Shown here: positions 45,836 through 53,155 of the stretch, in pieces
How positions within the stretch are numbered: the first letter of the stretch is position 1
Layout of the letters: each line of letters begins with the position of its first letter
Origin: Acetoanaerobium pronyense
Lineage (GTDB): Bacteria > Bacillota > Clostridia > Peptostreptococcales > Filifactoraceae
Direction of reading: 5' to 3'
Assembly (NCBI RefSeq): GCF_017874355.1
Contig: NZ_JAGGLI010000020.1
Coordinates: 1-53,155, forward strand
Length of the DNA stretch: 53,155 nt
Position numbers and translations under genes: made by a program
Notes under the pieces: model-generated
Told to the model about the DNA's origin: nothing
What the model saw: the letters and a program-made list of their open reading frames with translations, nothing else
Databases searched by the model: none

Positions 45836-46396
45836 ATGTACGTAATTGTAGGGCTTGGGAATCCAGGCAACAAATATGAAAGAACAAGACATAATGTAGG
45901 ATTTATTGCTATAGATTTAATTGCAGCTAAGCATGGAATAAAGGTCAATAAGTTAAAGTTCAAGGCTCTAGTTGGTGAAGGATTTATTGGGAATGAAAAG
46001 GTGCTTCTTGTAAAGCCTCAAACCTTTATGAACTTAAGTGGAGAGTCTCTAAGGGAAATATGTAAATTTTACAAAGTAAAAAACGAAGAGATATTTGTCC
46101 TTTATGATGATATTGATCTTGATGTGGGACGCCTGAGAATTAGAAAAAAAGGAAGCTCTGGTACTCACAACGGAATGAAAAGCATAATATATAGCCTTGG
46201 TTTTGATGATTTTCCTAGATTTAGAATAGGAGTTTCAAAACCACAAAATGGTCAGGATTTGGCTAGCTTTGTACTGTCTAAATTCAGAGATGATGAAATC
46301 AAGGATATATCTAGGGCTATAGACAGTTCTGTAGAGGCTGTGGAAGTAGCTATCAAAGAAGGCATCGAAAAATCTATGAATTTGTTTAATATTTAA
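45836..46396 (+). CDS. pth: peptidyl-tRNA hydrolase
   Basis: The enzyme recycles tRNA from prematurely released peptidyl-tRNA. Start chosen at [20 protein letters not shown] (186 residues) with TAGGAAGTG upstream; the GTG/ATG-type start at 45797 adds residues from the terminator region. The catalytic His19 lies in TRHNVGF, and [12 protein letters not shown] and [15 protein letters not shown] are conserved. It is spoVC in B. subtilis, next to mfd. Confidence 0.95.
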   Translation: MYVIVGLGNPGNKYERTRHNVGFIAIDLIAAKHGIKVNKLKFKALVGEGFIGNEKVLLVKPQTFMNLSGESLREICKFYKVKNEEIFVLYDDIDLDVGRLRIRKKGSSGTHNGMKSIIYSLGFDDFPRFRIGVSKPQNGQDLASFVLSKFRDDEIKDISRAIDSSVEAVEVAIKEGIEKSMNLFNI

Positions 46397-46417
46397 GAAA
46401 CTCAAAGGAGAAACAAT

Positions 46418-49400
46418 ATGGAAGATATACTTCTTCTCAATCTAAAAAAACAAAAAGAGTTTTCTGCATTACTTGAAAACATAAAAAGTAAAAGATCTCC
46501 CCTTCTTGCAAATGGGCTTCTTACAGTTCAAAGAGCTCATATGGCATATTTTTTGAAGGAAAACCTCAATAAAAAAATAGTGATTGTAACTCCAAACGAA
46601 ATAGAAGGGGAGAAGCTTTATGAAGATCTTTCTTTTTATACAAAGGGAAGAGCCCTTTTCTTAAAGAACGAGGAGACAAGGTTTTATTCTATTGAGGCAA
46701 AAGACAGAAAAGAAGAAACAAGGAGAATCAACACATTAATCACTTTAGCTTCAAATGATTATGATATCTTAGTACTTTCAGTAGAGACTGCTATGAGAAG
46801 GTATATACCTAAAGAGGTGTACCTTAACTCTATATTTAATATAACTCTAAGTGACGTTCATGAAATGGATGCACTAATCAAAACCCTTGTGAAAAACGGA
46901 TATGAAAGAGAATCAAGAGTAGAGAGCAAGGGGCAGTTTTCTGTAAGAGGGGGAATACTTGATATTTTTACTCCAACTGAAGAGTTTCCTTTTAGAGTAG
47001 AGTTTTTTGGGGATGATGTGGATTCTATAAGGATATTTGACCCTTTGACTCAAAAGTCTCTAGATAAAGTAGAAAAAATTACAGTATCTCCTGCAAGAGA
47101 GTTTATAATGACAAAGGATTACAAAGAAGCAGGGGAAAAAATAAAAAAAGATTTAAAGGAAAACTCCAGCGAAGATATAACCTATGATATAGATAGAATA
47201 AGCCAGGGACATTATTTTGAAGGCATACAAAAATACATCAACTATATGTATGAAGGGAAAGACACCAGTATATTTTCATATATAGATAAAGATGCTATTT
47301 TTATAGTCAATGAACCAAATAGAATTATAGAAAAATCGATGAACTATTTTGAGGAGTTTATCGAAAACTATAAATCAGCCCTTGAAAAAGGATTTGCACT
47401 TTCAGGAGAAGGAAATCTCCTTTATACAATAGATGATTTGAGACATAAAATGGAAAGTCATTTTATAATACTCAATTCATTCCTTCCAAAATCTGTAAAG
47501 GGATTCAATACATCGTCTATAATAAACTTTGAAACTAGAGAGCCGATATCCTTCCAAGGGAAAGGACAGGCCCTTTCAGAGGAAATAGATTATCTAAAAA
47601 AACAGGGATACACGGTGCTTCTTGTTGAAAGAGATGAAGATACTGTGAGGAGTATTTATAAATCTCTACATGACTTTGGTATAGATGTAAAGTACTTTAA
47701 GGAAAGACAATCAGATATAGACTCAAATGTAGTGGGTCTTGTAAAAGGTAAGCTTTCAGAGGGTTACGTTTACTCTGCAAGCAAGCTAGCTGTTTTTACT
47801 GACAAAGAGATGTTTGGAGTATCTAAAAAAGGAAAAAAACAAAAAGCTGCAAAAAAATACAAAGGAAAAGCTATCGAAAGCTTTGTAGAGTTAAGTGTTG
47901 GAGACTATGTAGTTCACGAAAATTACGGAATAGGTAGATTTGCAGGTATAGAGCCTAAAAAGTTTGATGATATCAGAAAAGACTATATCAAAGTGGTTTA
48001 TAGCGGAGGAGACGCTCTTTATGTGCCTCTTTCTCAAATGGACAAGGTTCAAAAATATATAGCTGGGGGAAACCAAGATACAGTAAAAATGAGTAGGCTT
48101 GGGACTCAAGAGTGGAAGAAGGCTAAGGCTAAGGTAAAAAAAGCAGTAGATGAGATTGCCCATGACCTTATTGAGCTTTATGCTCAGCGTAGAGATGCAA
48201 AAGGGTATAGCTTCCCTAATGATACAGTTTGGCAAAGAGAGTTTGAAGCACTTTTTCCATATGAGGAAACTAAAGATCAGCTAAAATCCATTGAAGATAT
48301 CAAAAGAGATATGGAAAATATAAGACCTATGGATAGACTTATTTGCGGAGATGTAGGGTATGGAAAGACTGAGGTGGCTATAAGAGGAATATTCAAATCC
48401 TGCATGGCATCAAAACAGGTGGCGTTTCTTGTACCTACCACGATATTGGCCCAGCAACACTATAATACACTTAAAGAAAGATTTGGAAACTACCCTATTA
48501 GAATAGAGGTTGTAAGTAGATTCAAAACAAAAAAACAGCAAGAGCAGATACTGGAAGATGTGAGAAAGGGGCTTGTTGACGTACTTGTTGGAACCCATAG
48601 GCTTTTATCTAAAGATGTAAAATTTAAAGATTTAGGTCTTCTTGTTGTGGATGAAGAGCAAAGATTTGGAGTGAAACACAAAGAGGTTTTAAAGAAGATA
48701 AAAAATAATGTTGACGTAATTACTTTGTCTGCAACTCCAATTCCAAGAACTCTTCATATGTCTCTTTCTGGAATTAGGGATATGAGTCTTCTTGAAGAAC
48801 CACCAGAAGATAGACATCCAATAATGACATATGTAACAGAAGCAAGAGAAGGAATAATTCAAGATGCTATAGAAAGAGAGATTGCAAGGGGAGGACAAGT
48901 ATTTTTTGTATACAATAGAGTACAGACTATAGAAAAGATGGCTCAGCTTATTAAAAGACTAGTTCCAGATGCAGAGCTAGCGGTTGCTCATGGCCAGATG
49001 AGTCCAAGAAAACTAGAGAATATAATGTTGGGTTTCTTGGAAAAAGAATATGACATACTCTTAGCTACAACTATAATAGAAACTGGTATGGATATATCAA
49101 ATGCAAATACAATGATAATATATGACTCAGACAAGATGGGTCTATCTCAGCTTTATCAGCTCAGAGGAAGGGTAGGAAGATCCTCAAGGCAGGCGTACGC
49201 ATATTTTATGTACGAAAAGGATAAAGTTCTTACAGAAATATCTGAAAAGAGGTTAAAGGCTATAAAAGAATTTACAGAGTTTGGAAGTGGATTCAAAATA
49301 GCTATGAGAGACCTTGAAATAAGAGGAGCTGGAAACATCCTTGGAGAAAGTCAATCTGGACATATGGGAGAGATTGGTTATGACCTTTATGTGAAGATGC

Positions 49401-49813
49401 TTGATCAAGCTGTAAGAAAGCTACAAGGACAAGAAATCAAAGAAGAGATAGATACAGAAATAGAGCTTGATATAAATGCTTATATACCAGAGAGCTATAT
49501 AGAAGATGAAATGACAAAAATAGAAATATATAAAAAAATTGCAGCTATAGAGAGTAAAGAGGATTATTTTGAAATAGAGGAAGAAATAGAAGATAGATTC
49601 TCTGATATACCTGATCCTGTGAGGAATCTTGTGATGATTTCTTATATCAAATCCATGGGCAAAAGACTTGGAATTAAAAAGATAAAACAGGAAAAGTCAG
49701 TAATCCATTTTATTGCAGAAATTCCTAAAGATAATATAAAACGTGACTTTAGAGAAAGTGAAGATTACAAGTTAGTTACAAAAATAGCTTCATTTTTAGA
49801 AATGATGTTATAA
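46418..49813 (+). CDS. mfd: transcription-repair coupling factor
   Basis: Mfd removes stalled RNA polymerase and recruits UvrA. The 1131-residue protein has the UvrB-like N-terminal module, the RNA polymerase-interacting domain (ELSVGDYVVHENYGIGRFAG) and the RecG-like motor with Walker A CGDVGYGKTEVA near 643-653. The motif II DEEQRFG lies near 744-750, and the TRG motif and C-terminal autoinhibitory domain follow. AAAGGAG precedes the ATG. The stop shares a base with an upstream frame of the next gene. Confidence 0.97.
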   Translation: MEDILLLNLKKQKEFSALLENIKSKRSPLLANGLLTVQRAHMAYFLKENLNKKIVIVTPNEIEGEKLYEDLSFYTKGRALFLKNEETRFYSIEAKDRKEETRRINTLITLASNDYDILVLSVETAMRRYIPKEVYLNSIFNITLSDVHEMDALIKTLVKNGYERESRVESKGQFSVRGGILDIFTPTEEFPFRVEFFGDDVDSIRIFDPLTQKSLDKVEKITVSPAREFIMTKDYKEAGEKIKKDLKENSSEDITYDIDRISQGHYFEGIQKYINYMYEGKDTSIFSYIDKDAIFIVNEPNRIIEKSMNYFEEFIENYKSALEKGFALSGEGNLLYTIDDLRHKMESHFIILNSFLPKSVKGFNTSSIINFETREPISFQGKGQALSEEIDYLKKQGYTVLLVERDEDTVRSIYKSLHDFGIDVKYFKERQSDIDSNVVGLVKGKLSEGYVYSASKLAVFTDKEMFGVSKKGKKQKAAKKYKGKAIESFVELSVGDYVVHENYGIGRFAGIEPKKFDDIRKDYIKVVYSGGDALYVPLSQMDKVQKYIAGGNQDTVKMSRLGTQEWKKAKAKVKKAVDEIAHDLIELYAQRRDAKGYSFPNDTVWQREFEALFPYEETKDQLKSIEDIKRDMENIRPMDRLICGDVGYGKTEVAIRGIFKSCMASKQVAFLVPTTILAQQHYNTLKERFGNYPIRIEVVSRFKTKKQQEQILEDVRKGLVDVLVGTHRLLSKDVKFKDLGLLVVDEEQRFGVKHKEVLKKIKNNVDVITLSATPIPRTLHMSLSGIRDMSLLEEPPEDRHPIMTYVTEAREGIIQDAIEREIARGGQVFFVYNRVQTIEKMAQLIKRLVPDAELAVAHGQMSPRKLENIMLGFLEKEYDILLATTIIETGMDISNANTMIIYDSDKMGLSQLYQLRGRVGRSSRQAYAYFMYEKDKVLTEISEKRLKAIKEFTEFGSGFKIAMRDLEIRGAGNILGESQSGHMGEIGYDLYVKMLDQAVRKLQGQEIKEEIDTEIELDINAYIPESYIEDEMTKIEIYKKIAAIESKEDYFEIEEEIEDRFSDIPDPVRNLVMISYIKSMGKRLGIKKIKQEKSVIHFIAEIPKDNIKRDFRESEDYKLVTKIASFLEMML

Positions 49814-49848
49814 TGACATTATTGAAATTTAGAGGAGTTGATTTAATA

Positions 49849-50850
49849 GTGAAAAAATTTTTAAGCGCAGTGCTTATGTTAGTTATATTAGTGACTGTAG
49901 CTGGTTGTTCAAATGAGAAAGCTGAAGAAAAGTATGTAGCAAAGGTTAATTCAGAGCAGATAAGCCTTACAGATTATGAGAAAAACCTTGCTATATTTAA
50001 AAAACAGATAGAAGCAACAGTGGGAGCCGACATATGGACGCAAGACGCTGGAGAAGGAAGGACTTACAATGATCTTTTCAGAGAGCAGATTCTTGAGAAG
50101 ATGATAGAGGAAGAGGTTATAATACAAGATGCAGAGTCAAAAGGACTTTCTGTATCTGATGAAGAGGTAGAAACTCAGTTTGCAAACTTTAAAGAGCAAG
50201 TTAAAAATCTTCCTGATTATGATCAGTATCTAAAGGACAACAACATATCAGATGACTTTATAAAGATGCAGCTTAGAAAAGATGCCCTTATAAAGGTTAG
50301 CAAGGAACATTTTTTATCTGAAAATCCAGTTGAAGAAGCTGATGCACTTGCCTATTATGAAGAGAATGAAAGTGAGTTCAAATCTGAAGAAGTAGAAGCA
50401 TCTCATATTCTTATTAAAACTGTGGATGACAATTTTGTAAGTCTTTCAGAAGAAGAAATTGCAGAGGCTAGAGCTTTAGCTGAAGATCTTTTAAACAGAG
50501 CAAGAGCTGGAGAAGATTTTAGTGAGCTTGCCCTTACTTATTCTGAGGACTTTGCATCTGCTCAAAATGGAGGCGACTTAGGATACTTCAAAAGAGGTGT
50601 AATGGTCAAAGATTTTGAAGATATGGCTTTTTCTATGGAAGAAGGTCAAATATCTGATTTAGTAGAGACTCAGTATGGGTTTCATATTATTAAAGTGACT
50701 GGAAAAAGAGTGGAATCTTCTGAGTTTGAAAGCGTTAAGGACATGATACTTAGCAGAATATCTGAACAAAGATATACTGAGTACGTTATGGCATTAAAAG
50801 ATAGTGCAGAAATAGAAAAAAACGAAGAAGCCTTTAAGACTCAGGACTAA
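49849..50850 (+). CDS. PrsA/SurA-like lipoprotein peptidyl-prolyl isomerase
   Basis: The 334-residue lipoprotein has a signal peptide (KKFLSAVLMLVILVTVAGC) with the lipobox cysteine at 20, a SurA-type N-terminal helical chaperone region and one parvulin rotamase domain (EEVEASHILIKT ... SEDFASAQNGGDLGYFKRG ... GFHIIKVTGKR). It probably folds secreted proteins outside the membrane. Start is GTG 49849, a long 11-nt step from GAGGAG; upstream in-frame starts fall in the mfd end. It occupies the place where B. subtilis has spoVT, between mfd and the SpoVB-like gene. Confidence 0.88.
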   Translation: MKKFLSAVLMLVILVTVAGCSNEKAEEKYVAKVNSEQISLTDYEKNLAIFKKQIEATVGADIWTQDAGEGRTYNDLFREQILEKMIEEEVIIQDAESKGLSVSDEEVETQFANFKEQVKNLPDYDQYLKDNNISDDFIKMQLRKDALIKVSKEHFLSENPVEEADALAYYEENESEFKSEEVEASHILIKTVDDNFVSLSEEEIAEARALAEDLLNRARAGEDFSELALTYSEDFASAQNGGDLGYFKRGVMVKDFEDMAFSMEEGQISDLVETQYGFHIIKVTGKRVESSEFESVKDMILSRISEQRYTEYVMALKDSAEIEKNEEAFKTQD

Positions 50851-50875
50851 AGAAAATTTAAGATTAAATTTATTT

Positions 50876-50911
50876 AAGCTGAAGCTATTTTTTAAATGGC
50901 TTCAGCTTTTC
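50876..50911 (+). terminator. Rho-independent terminator after the foldase gene
   Basis: AAGCTGAAGC (50876-50885) pairs with GCTTCAGCTT (50899-50908), followed by T residues. Confidence 0.85.
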
Positions 50912-50974
50912 AATATTATAAAATAAATTTCTGTGAAAGTATTTTGAAGTTAATATGTTCATTATATTGTAACT

Positions 50975-51003
50975 TTAATATAAGTGCTTTATTATGCTAT
51001 AAT
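50975..51003 (+). promoter_or_regulatory. promoter of the SpoVB-like gene
   Basis: A perfect TATAAT (50998-51003) with a TGC extension and a moderate -35 TTAATA (50975-50980) at 17 nt, about 42 nt before the start. Confidence 0.7.
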
Positions 51004-51044
51004 CTTTAAGTTAAATAAAAGAAGAAGAATTAGGAGGAACAATC

Positions 51045-52634
51045 ATGAGTAAGAACTCATTTGTGAAGGGAGCCTTTATACTAGGATCAGCTGGACTAGT
51101 TGTTAAGATTCTTGGAGCATTTTTCAGAATTCCATTAGGACGACTTATTGAAGGAGAGGGAATGGGTTATTACCAAACCGCCTATCCTATATATGTATTA
51201 CTTTTAGCAATATCAACATCAGGATTTCCAATTGCCATATCAAAGATGGTTTCAGAAAGAAGAGCTCTTGGAGACTACAAAGGTGCCCATAGAGTTTTTA
51301 CTATTACATTTAGAATATTGCTCGTACTTGGGATTGTAACATTTTCCATGTTTTTCTTTGGTGCTAATTTTATTGTTGGGACCTTATTTAAAAACCCAAA
51401 GGCATATTATTCCATGCTTAGTTTAGCGCCAGCACTCCTATTTGTTCCAATAATGGCGGCTTTTAGAGGGTATTTTCAAGGAAGAAATAACATGACTCCT
51501 ACAGCGGTCTCTCAGATTATTGAACAGGGAGCACGTGTAGGATTTGGACTTGTTCTTGCATACATATTGATGCCAAGAGGAGCTGAGTATGCAGCAGCGG
51601 GAGGATCGTTTGGAGCCACTGCCGGAGCTATATTTGGTATGATTTTTATAATATTTGTATATAGACTCAACAAACCTAAGATAGACAAAGAATTAAAAAG
51701 AAGTGAACATTTTCCTGAGGAGCCAGTAAATGAAATTATTAAAAACCTTCTTATTATAGCAATACCTATAATTATTGGAGCTTCTGTGCTACCTATAATG
51801 AATATGATAGATGTGTCTATAGTAATGAGAAGACTTATAGCTTCAGGATATACTCAAGCAGAGGCTAACACTTTATATGGACAGCTTACAGGGATGGCGG
51901 CAACACTTATAAATCTTCCTCAGGTTCTTACAATGTCAATTGCCATGAGTATTGTTCCTATAATTTCTCAGTCACTTGCCGTTAATGACATAGACGAAGC
52001 CAGAAAAAATGCAAAGCTTGGAGTAAGGATGGCTATACTTCTAGGACTTCCTGCTGGTGTAGGACTTATGGTGCTTGCAACACCGATTATGCAGCTGCTT
52101 TATCCTTCAGAGCCTGCCTCGGTAGGTAAGATTTTATTTGTAATGTCAATTGGAGTAGTTTTTTTAAGTCTGATTCAGACATTAACAGGAATACTTCAAG
52201 GAATGGGAAAATCATCAATCCCTGTGATGAATCTCTTTATTGGTGCTATATTTAAATTTATTGCTACATATACACTTACATCTATTCCTTCTCTAAATGT
52301 AAGAGGAGCTGCTCTTGGTACGGTTATAGCTTATATTGTGGCTGGCGTACTTGATCTATACTGGGTTAAAAGGCTTCTAAAAATAGAATTTGAGATGGCT
52401 GACTTTGTAGTTAAACCTCTTATAACAGTATCTCTAATGGGCGTTGTAGCAAAAGTATCTCATATGATTCTAGTTTCTGCTTTAGGAAATTCATTAGCCA
52501 CTGTGATAGCCATATCATTAGGGGCTATGGTTTATGGAGTGACCTTAGTATTAATTGGAGGAATTACTAAAGAGGAGATTGAAAGACTTCCAAAAGGTAA
52601 GAAAATAAGTAAATTTATTCCTGATAGAAAATAG
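51045..52634 (+). CDS. SpoVB/MurJ-like MOP-superfamily flippase
   Basis: The 529-residue protein has about 14 hydrophobic helices and the polysaccharide-biosynthesis family N-terminus (KGAFILGSAGLVVKILGAFF, then RIPLGRLIEGEGMGYYQTAY). It belongs to the SpoVB/YtgP group that moves lipid-linked precursors, such as lipid II, across the membrane. Its place after mfd matches yabM in B. subtilis. Whether it is the growth-phase or sporulation-specific flippase cannot be told. TAGGAGG precedes the ATG. Confidence 0.9.
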   Translation: MSKNSFVKGAFILGSAGLVVKILGAFFRIPLGRLIEGEGMGYYQTAYPIYVLLLAISTSGFPIAISKMVSERRALGDYKGAHRVFTITFRILLVLGIVTFSMFFFGANFIVGTLFKNPKAYYSMLSLAPALLFVPIMAAFRGYFQGRNNMTPTAVSQIIEQGARVGFGLVLAYILMPRGAEYAAAGGSFGATAGAIFGMIFIIFVYRLNKPKIDKELKRSEHFPEEPVNEIIKNLLIIAIPIIIGASVLPIMNMIDVSIVMRRLIASGYTQAEANTLYGQLTGMAATLINLPQVLTMSIAMSIVPIISQSLAVNDIDEARKNAKLGVRMAILLGLPAGVGLMVLATPIMQLLYPSEPASVGKILFVMSIGVVFLSLIQTLTGILQGMGKSSIPVMNLFIGAIFKFIATYTLTSIPSLNVRGAALGTVIAYIVAGVLDLYWVKRLLKIEFEMADFVVKPLITVSLMGVVAKVSHMILVSALGNSLATVIAISLGAMVYGVTLVLIGGITKEEIERLPKGKKISKFIPDRK

Positions 52635-52740
52635 GATTGCTATATTTTGGTTAAACCTATATATATGTATAAGTGAATTCATCTTTATGAAAGTAGAATA
52701 TTTAAAATAAATTCTAAATAAATTATATAGTCTTAAAAAT

Positions 52741-52780
52741 TAGGAGATTACTCAATTAAGAGTCTTTCTCCTATTTTTTA
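52741..52780 (+). terminator. Rho-independent terminator after the flippase gene
   Basis: TAGGAG (52741-52746) pairs with CTCCTA (52768-52773), with an inner ACTC/GAGT stem, and a six-T run follows. Confidence 0.82.
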
Positions 52781-52841
52781 TTGATAAAATGAAGTAATGA
52801 TATTAAGGTATGAAGAAGAGCTTTACTTCTTTAACTAGTTA

Positions 52842-52941
52842 CTTTTGCAAAAGAGTTATCAACAAGCGAATGTGGAAAAAAATGAATTACTTGCAAAAAC
52901 ACGGATTAGGGAGTTTTTTTATCTGTGGATAATGTGGATAG
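52842..52941. promoter_or_regulatory. cluster of DnaA-box-like sites
   Basis: Four 9-mers within 86 bp match the DnaA box TTATCCACA or its complement TGTGGATAA: TTATCAACA (52856-52864, one mismatch), TGTGGAAAA (52871-52879, one mismatch), TGTGGATAA (52924-52932, perfect) and TGTGGATAG (52933-52941, one mismatch). A perfect palindrome CTTTTGCAAAAG lies at 52842-52853. The cluster sits just upstream of an rRNA-type promoter, in an A/T-rich gene-free region. It may be a DnaA control site or a replication-origin-like element. Confidence 0.55.
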
Positions 52942-52982
52942 AAAAAAGCTTTGTTTTTTATAAAAACTTTTTTCAAAAAGTG

Positions 52983-53011
52983 TTGACGGTTTTTTATCCC
53001 CGTGATATATT
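52983..53011 (+). promoter_or_regulatory. strong promoter of the rRNA operon
   Basis: TTGACG (52983-52988) and TATATT (53006-53011), 17 nt apart, with a TGA extended -10. The A/T-rich tract upstream (52942-52982) can act as an UP element. It directs transcription to the right, out of the window. Confidence 0.8.
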
Positions 53012-53017
53012 AATACA

Positions 53018-53155
53018 TGTCCTCAGCAGAGGAAAGCAAAACGGCCAAGCGGCCGAGAGTATGAACCTTGAAAACTGGATAGTAAACCATAAATAGCTTC
53101 TTAATTGAAGCAACACCATTTATGAAATAAGTCAGTTAATTTTAACTGAGTTTTA
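53018..53155 (+). other. rRNA operon leader (16S gene begins just beyond the window)
   Basis: The 138 nt after the promoter hold a CGGCC-AAGC-GGCCG hairpin (53042-53055), the antitermination-like GAACCTTGAAAACTGGATAG typical of Firmicute rRNA leaders and spacers, GCTTC/GAAGC, and a terminal CAGTTAA/TTAACTG hairpin. The last bases (AACTGAGTTTTA) resemble sequence directly preceding 16S genes. No coding frame here is credible. Confidence 0.7.

Noticed and set aside
52845-53096. 83-codon frame in the right-hand region
   Set aside because: It crosses the DnaA-box cluster, the rRNA promoter and the leader hairpin, and its translation has no family features or ribosome-binding site.

Overview
The window is a low-GC Gram-positive (Firmicutes/Clostridia-type) chromosomal segment. 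The signs are A/T-rich codon use, strong AGGAGG ribosome-binding sites, frequent GTG and TTG starts, spoVG, abrB, purR and RNase M5 homologues, an ECF transporter module between rplQ and truA, and gene orders typical of the origin-proximal part of Firmicute genomes. I cannot name the species. Nearly everything reads on the + strand.

Region 1 (1-16.6 kb) starts inside the 3' end of tuf, which ends at a terminator. A promoter and a structured leader then precede the S10-spc-alpha supercluster: rpsJ-rplC-rplD-rplW-rplB-rpsS-rplV-rpsC-rplP-rpmC-rpsQ-rplN-rplX-rplE-rpsZ-rpsH-rplF-rplR-rpsE-rpmD-rplO-secY-adk-map-(KOW protein)-infA-rpmJ. A near-consensus internal promoter follows, then rpsM-rpsK-rpsD-rpoA-rplQ. 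It encodes most ribosomal proteins, the translocon pore SecY, adenylate kinase, methionine aminopeptidase, IF-1 and RNA polymerase alpha. rpmD and rpmJ are short but intact.

Region 2 (16.6-22.4 kb) has a minus-strand YARHG-domain membrane protein and, downstream of it, a 31-residue hydrophobic peptide with its own ribosome-binding site. Then come ecfA1-ecfA2-ecfT-truA and rplM-rpsI. The rplM promoter lies inside the end of truA and a structured leader precedes rplM.

Region 3 (22.4-25.4 kb) is a MarR-family regulator, with a perfect 19-bp palindrome over its own -10, followed by two tandem ArsA/Get3-like ATPases.

Region 4 (25.4-42.8 kb) is the tmk-holB-ricT-trmN6-rsmI-abrB-(HD protein)-metG-tatD-rnmV-rsmA-purR cluster familiar from Bacillus, with insertions. 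A tnpB-only IS200/IS605-type element, with a candidate omega RNA, sits between ricT and trmN6. A nicotinate phosphoribosyltransferase gene, two uncharacterised minus-strand genes and murC are also interspersed.

Region 5 (42.8-53.2 kb) is spoVG-glmU-prs-pth-mfd, a PrsA/SurA-like lipoprotein foldase and a SpoVB/MurJ-like MOP-family flippase. The window ends in a cluster of DnaA-box-like sites and a strong promoter, followed by what looks like the leader of an rRNA operon whose 16S gene lies just beyond the right edge.

Most of the window is ordinary housekeeping. The parts that deserve attention are the MarR/ArsA-pair module, the TnpB insertion, the YARHG/micropeptide pair, the DnaA-box cluster upstream of the rRNA promoter, and the structured leaders of the S10 and L13 operons.
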